Assembly (NCBI RefSeq): GCF_023897015.1
Contig: NZ_JAMHFY010000003.1
Coordinates: 186,001 to 250,000 of the forward strand
Direction: 5' to 3'
Origin: Desulfosporosinus nitroreducens
GTDB taxonomy: Bacteria > Bacillota > Desulfitobacteriia > Desulfitobacteriales > Desulfitobacteriaceae
Length of the DNA: 64,000 bases
Part shown: positions 60,698-64,000 of the stretch, piece after piece
How positions within the stretch are numbered: the stretch's first letter is position 1
Layout of the letters: each line of letters opens with the position of its first letter
The notes under the pieces: generated by a model
Told to the model about the DNA's origin: nothing
What the model saw: only the letters and a program-made list of their open reading frames with translations
Database searches by the model: none
Position numbers and translations under genes: made by a program

Positions 60698-62149
60698 GTG
60701 AACTATTCATTTGTAGAAAACATTCTTGGCCGTCTGATGATTGCCTATGCTGGGTTTATGGGAATCCCTTTTCTAGTGGCTTTGATTTGGCAAGAGGGGG
60801 ACATCCTTTCGTTTTCTCTCTCAATAATTATAACCTTAGTTGCAGGGCTCATACTGGTAACTCACGGACAAAAAGAAGGCCGCATGGGTGTGCGGGAAGG
60901 ATTTGTTATTGTTGCTGGTGCGTGGCTATTGACGGGTTTGGCCGGTGCATTACCCTTTGTTTTAAGTGGAGCAGTTCCAACATTTCTTGACGGTTTGTTT
61001 GAATCAGTTTCAGGTTTAACGACCACAGGCGCAAGTGTCATTGACAATGTGGAGATTCTCCCTAAGAGCATTCTCCTTTGGCGAAGCCTAACACATTGGC
61101 TTGGGGGAATGGGAATCATTGTCTTATTTATTGTCTTTCTGCCTAATATGACCGGTGCAGTTCATCTCTTTAATGCAGAGGTTACGGGTCCGACTTCCGA
61201 AAGAGTTCTCCCTAGAATCCGAGATAATGCCCTGAAACTGTGGCAAATCTACTTGGGCTTTACAGTAGCGCAATTTTTCCTACTGATGCTCGCAGGTATG
61301 AATTGGTTTGATGCTATTAATCATTCCTTTGCAACGATGGCGACGGGAGGATTTTCTACAAAAAATGCCAGCATCATGTACTATGATAATTTGGCGATCG
61401 AACTCATTATTATAATTTTCATGATTATCGCTGGAGTTAACTTTGGACTATATTTTCAGGCGTGGCGCTCTGGGATAAACAAGATTTTCAATGATATTGA
61501 GTTTCAGTTTTATCTGCTGATTATTGTAGTCTCGACTCTTCTGATTACCCTAAGTTTGTGGTGGACTATGGGCACTGGGGGAGGCAATTCGTTGCGACAG
61601 GCGCTCTTTGAGGTTGTTTCAATCATGACCACTACCGGGTTTACTGCAGCGGACTATGATCAGTGGCCGTCTGTAAGCAAGATCATCCTTCTGTGCCTTA
61701 TGTTTATCGGTGGATGTGCGGGTTCTACGGCAGGAGGAATGAAAGTGTCTAGAATTATTCTTCTTTTTAAACTTGGTTGGGTAGAGTTGAGAAGAGCAAT
61801 TCATCCTAAGGCGGTTATCAATGTACGCTTTGCTAAAAGGACAGTCGATCCTGTGATTTTTAATACAGTAGCAGTTTTTTTCTTTCTCTTTTTATCGATT
61901 TTTGCATTTGCCACGCTTCTTCTTGCTGCAACAGGATTAGAACCGTTTGATGCGATGAGCGCAGTAGTTGCCACTTTAGGGAACATTGGTCCGGGTTTTG
62001 GAGTGGTTGGCCCGACCACTACGTTTTCTTCAATCAACGCCTTTGGTGAAAGCGTCCTTATTCTATGCATGTTACTGGGGCGATTAGAGCTCTTTACTTT
62101 GTTGGTACTTATACAGCCAGAATTTTGGCGCAGTCGTAAAGGGTGGTAG
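60698..62149 (+). CDS. trkH: Trk potassium-uptake channel subunit TrkH
   Basis: 483 residues with the four-fold SKT membrane-pore-membrane plan: selectivity-loop segments SVSGLTTTGASV, TMATGGFST, VVSIMTTTGFTAADY and TLGNIGPGFG are visible, the conserved glycines forming the K+ filter. GTG start 60698 with AGGCAGGG ahead. Forms the pore to which TrkA docks on the cytoplasmic face. Confidence 0.96.
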   Translation: MNYSFVENILGRLMIAYAGFMGIPFLVALIWQEGDILSFSLSIIITLVAGLILVTHGQKEGRMGVREGFVIVAGAWLLTGLAGALPFVLSGAVPTFLDGLFESVSGLTTTGASVIDNVEILPKSILLWRSLTHWLGGMGIIVLFIVFLPNMTGAVHLFNAEVTGPTSERVLPRIRDNALKLWQIYLGFTVAQFFLLMLAGMNWFDAINHSFATMATGGFSTKNASIMYYDNLAIELIIIIFMIIAGVNFGLYFQAWRSGINKIFNDIEFQFYLLIIVVSTLLITLSLWWTMGTGGGNSLRQALFEVVSIMTTTGFTAADYDQWPSVSKIILLCLMFIGGCAGSTAGGMKVSRIILLFKLGWVELRRAIHPKAVINVRFAKRTVDPVIFNTVAVFFFLFLSIFAFATLLLAATGLEPFDAMSAVVATLGNIGPGFGVVGPTTTFSSINAFGESVLILCMLLGRLELFTLLVLIQPEFWRSRKGW

Positions 62150-62237
62150 GATTTCAGTTTGCGAGACTCTTATTATTAATTAGACTAATTGTGTCACTGT
62201 TTAGTTAATGCAGGCGTTTTGCGGAAGGATAAGAAAA

Positions 62238-62726
62238 ATGATTGAGATTAGAAAAGCTCAAGGATCAGACTTCCAACAAATATGGACTATTTTGCAGGAA
62301 GTTTTTCAAAAAGGGGATACATATGCTTTCTTTCCTAACATCACTAAAGAAGAAGTATTCCAAATTTGGATGGAAATACCTTTAGCCACATATGTTGCAG
62401 TCGAGAATGAACTCATTCGAGGTACCTATTATTTAAAACCTAACCAACCGGGTTTAGGTTCTCACGTTTGCAATGTTGGCTATGCTGTAAGTTCTAATGT
62501 CCGTGGTAAAGGAATCGGCAGACTGATGTGTGAGCATTCTCTTAACGAGGCTAAGGCTTATGCATTTAAAGCAATGCAGTATAATTATGTAGTAAGTACA
62601 AATCAAGCCGCCGTTGAATTATGGAAAAAATGTGGTTTTAAGATTGTCGGTACACTTCCCAAAGCATTTAACCACAAAGAAAAGGGATTAGTTGATGCTT
62701 TTGTGATGTATCAATGGTTTAATTAA
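62238..62726 (+). CDS. GNAT-family acetyltransferase
   Basis: 162 residues from ATG 62238 (MIEIRKAQGSDFQQIW), with GGAAGGAT eight bases ahead; an in-frame ATG at 62208 has no such signal. GNAT core: CNVGYAVSSNVRGKGIGRLMCEHSLNEAKA (acetyl-CoA loop RGKGIG), STNQAAVELWKKCGFKIVGTLPKAF. The substrate is unknown (amino acid, antibiotic or protein N-terminus). Single gene, convergent with a cytochrome gene. Confidence 0.92.
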   Translation: MIEIRKAQGSDFQQIWTILQEVFQKGDTYAFFPNITKEEVFQIWMEIPLATYVAVENELIRGTYYLKPNQPGLGSHVCNVGYAVSSNVRGKGIGRLMCEHSLNEAKAYAFKAMQYNYVVSTNQAAVELWKKCGFKIVGTLPKAFNHKEKGLVDAFVMYQWFN

Positions 62727-62765
62727 TAATAAGGCGATAAGGTATCCAATTCTCTTTAAATAAAA

Positions 62766-62799
62766 AGGCCTTTAACTTGGTTTTAAACAAGTAAAGGCT
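62766..62799. terminator. Bidirectional terminator between GNAT and cytochrome genes
   Basis: AGGCCTTTAACTTG against CAAGTAAAGGCT, 11-12 bp with a bulge, loop GTTTTAAA. Confidence 0.6.
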
Positions 62800-62819
62800 A
62801 ATTAATTTTCTGTCCAGCT

Positions 62820-63329
62820 TTACTGTTTTGTTGATTCTTGACTATGTCCCACATTCAGATGGCAAGTAAGACAAGAAGTCTTATTCTTTATAATTTCTGC
62901 ATGCGGAAACTTTGGCGCAAGATCTCCGGAAGTAAGGAGAAGATTCTTTGCCTTGGGAAAATCGCTGCCAGTATGGCAGGAAATACAAGCTTCAGTATTT
63001 AACCTTGCCTCTATCTTGTTAGGAACCTGGTTAGTAACATGTAAATATACTTCCTTTAAACCACCGACTTTTCGCTTAACGTAACCGATTGTACCAGGAT
63101 CGGCATGGCATTTTAGACAAGTAACATCTTTGTGTTTTCCTTGGGCCCATGAGGTTACAGATGGACTAATTTGATGGCAACTTGCGCAAAAGTTTGGTTG
63201 TGAGGTGTAATGCATACCAATTAAAGCTAATATACCCAGCAGAACCACGGCCAGAGTAGAAATTATTACTACTTTTTTGGTCTTTCTACTTAGCTTTTGT
63301 TCTTTATAGGCATCTTCAGCATTGGTCAA
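62820..63329 (-). CDS. NapC/NrfH-like membrane tetrahaem cytochrome c
   Basis: 169 residues. Cytoplasmic start, one membrane helix (about 18-39), then four CXXCH sites (CASCH 48-52, CLKCH 71-75, CISCH, CLTCH) in the NapC/NirT layout. It oxidises quinol and hands electrons to an extracellular or envelope acceptor. No terminal reductase is adjacent, so the partner is unknown; NrfA 13 kb away is possible but it already has NrfH. AAGGAGCTGAGAAC precedes the start. Confidence 0.93.
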   Translation of the reverse strand: MTNAEDAYKEQKLSRKTKKVVIISTLAVVLLGILALIGMHYTSQPNFCASCHQISPSVTSWAQGKHKDVTCLKCHADPGTIGYVKRKVGGLKEVYLHVTNQVPNKIEARLNTEACISCHTGSDFPKAKNLLLTSGDLAPKFPHAEIIKNKTSCLTCHLNVGHSQESTKQ

Positions 63330-63447
63330 AGTTCTCAGCTCCTTCTTTAAGTAATAACGTTTAATCTTTCATATTTTTAGATAACGAAATTATAGTTCCC
63401 TTATTCCTTGAATTATATCTATTGAAAAATTAAGGAGGTTTTTTCAA

Positions 63448-63834
63448 ATGCCAAGAAAAGCTTACACTGCTGAAGGGGCGGTTGCAATCGGCCCGTATTC
63501 CCATGCCGTAGAATCGGGTGATCTCATTTATCTTTCGGGGCAAACCCCTATAGATTGCACAACAGGAAAGCTTGTTTTAGGTGATATCACTACTCAAACT
63601 GAACAATGCTTTCAAAATCTATTCAATGTTTTAGTTGCTTCCGGTTTGACGTCAGATGATGTTATTAAGGTGAACGTTTTTCTAACAGACATGGTAAACT
63701 TTGATGCTATGAATTCAGTCTATAAAGCTAAGTTTTCTTCACCTTATCCTGCCCGTACTACAATTGGTGTCTCCTCATTGCCTCTTGGGGCTCAAGTGGA
63801 GATTGAAATGATTGCAAGAAGAGGAGATCGCTAA
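63448..63834 (+). CDS. ridA: RidA family reactive-intermediate deaminase
   Basis: 128 residues, standard RidA/YjgF length. GPYSHAVESGDLIYLSGQTP at the start, catalytic Arg103 in YPARTTIGVSSLP, Glu120 in VEIEMIA. It hydrolyses 2-aminoacrylate and other enamines made by PLP enzymes. AAGGAGGTTTTTTCAA lies before the ATG. 74 bases upstream of the TehA-like gene. Confidence 0.96.
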   Translation: MPRKAYTAEGAVAIGPYSHAVESGDLIYLSGQTPIDCTTGKLVLGDITTQTEQCFQNLFNVLVASGLTSDDVIKVNVFLTDMVNFDAMNSVYKAKFSSPYPARTTIGVSSLPLGAQVEIEMIARRGDR

Positions 63835-63908
63835 ACATACTCAATAAAAAAGATTTGGATTATAAGGTCAATTTTAAAGGCGACAATTATAGAGGGGATT
63901 TTTAGGAT

Positions 63909-64000
63909 ATGCTTGAGCGTCACGTCATAAAACACTTAGCACCTGGATGGTTCGCTGTAGTCATGGGTACAGGGGGACTTGCAAATATCTTATATCAATG
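63909..64000 (+). CDS. TehA/SLAC1-family (TDT) transporter, 5' end only
   Basis: ATG 63909 with AGAGGGGA about 11 bases ahead. The first 30 codons read MLERHVIKHLAPGWFAVVMG, then TGGLANILYQ; the PGWFAVVMGTG segment is the usual first membrane helix of the C4-dicarboxylate/tellurite-resistance (TDT) family, so this is the start of such a transporter. The gene runs out of the window. Confidence 0.8.
   Translation, partial: MLERHVIKHLAPGWFAVVMGTGGLANILYQ

Overview
The window looks like a chromosomal segment of an anaerobic, endospore-forming, low-GC Firmicute of the Desulfosporosinus/Desulfitobacterium type (Peptococcaceae in the broad sense). The evidence is a lactate economy (LctP-type permease, flavin/Fe-S lactate or glycolate dehydrogenase, nickel-pincer lactate racemase), ammonia-forming nitrite reduction by NrfHA, other multihaem c-type cytochromes, an orphan molybdopterin oxidoreductase, a LysM/GH18 spore-cortex-type hydrolase, T-box control, a two-gene SufC/SufB Fe-S system, and a selenocysteine-containing glutaredoxin. 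This lineage call is inference from gene content; no rRNA or other marker is present.

Layout. 1-7.4 kb: 3' end of an enoyl-CoA hydratase/isomerase, a cyclase-family hydrolase, a secreted VanX-CapA fusion, the lactate permease (minus strand), a decayed TetR gene and a B12-binding radical SAM enzyme. 7.5-11.2 kb: a small membrane protein, a TipA-like MerR regulator, an MFS exporter and a Crp/Fnr regulator. 11.8-17.3 kb: a DASS-type anion transporter, a leaderless arylsulfotransferase, an atypical thioredoxin reductase and thioredoxin, then a structured RNA-like repeat element resembling IS605/HEARO omega-RNA. 17.3-22.5 kb: an MBL-fold hydrolase and the GlcD/GlcF/LarA lactate operon. 22.5-30.2 kb: a T-box leader with a TrpX-like lipoprotein, a complete branched-chain amino-acid ABC operon (livKHMGF, minus strand), an omega-amidase-like nitrilase, and a 75-residue glutaredoxin whose active site reads Sec-Pro-Tyr-Cys through an in-frame TGA followed by a SECIS-like hairpin. 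30.3-36.6 kb: aminotransferase, D-2-hydroxyacid dehydrogenase, PAS-PAS-GGDEF-HD-GYP protein, phosphoesterase and DUF218 protein. 36.7-42.7 kb: dienelactone-hydrolase-like protein; a WYL regulator with a GyrI-like/radical SAM pair, both preceded by the same ATATGAC-N8-GTCATAT dyad; AraC regulator, EamA transporter and B3/4 protein. 42.8-51.8 kb: HtrA protease, small membrane protein, Mo oxidoreductase, LysM-GH18, NrfA/NrfH and a Ca2+/H+ exchanger. 51.9-64 kb: two GNATs, SufC/SufB, HAD phosphatase, YkuD L,D-transpeptidase, ArAE-type membrane protein, TrkA/TrkH, tetrahaem cytochrome, RidA and the start of a TehA/SLAC1-family transporter.

How it fits together. Lactate is taken up by the permease, LarA interconverts its enantiomers, and GlcD/GlcF oxidise it into low-potential carriers; NrfH/NrfA and the second NapC/NrfH-like cytochrome can use quinol electrons outside the cell. 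The Liv transporter, aminotransferase, hydroxyacid dehydrogenase and omega-amidase form a neighbourhood for amino-acid/2-oxo-acid conversion. Thiol redox is a recurring theme: thioredoxin, an odd thioredoxin reductase and the selenoglutaredoxin. Most transcription units end in clear intrinsic terminators, several of them shared by convergent genes. I found no CRISPR array, rRNA, intact tRNA, transposase or prophage.
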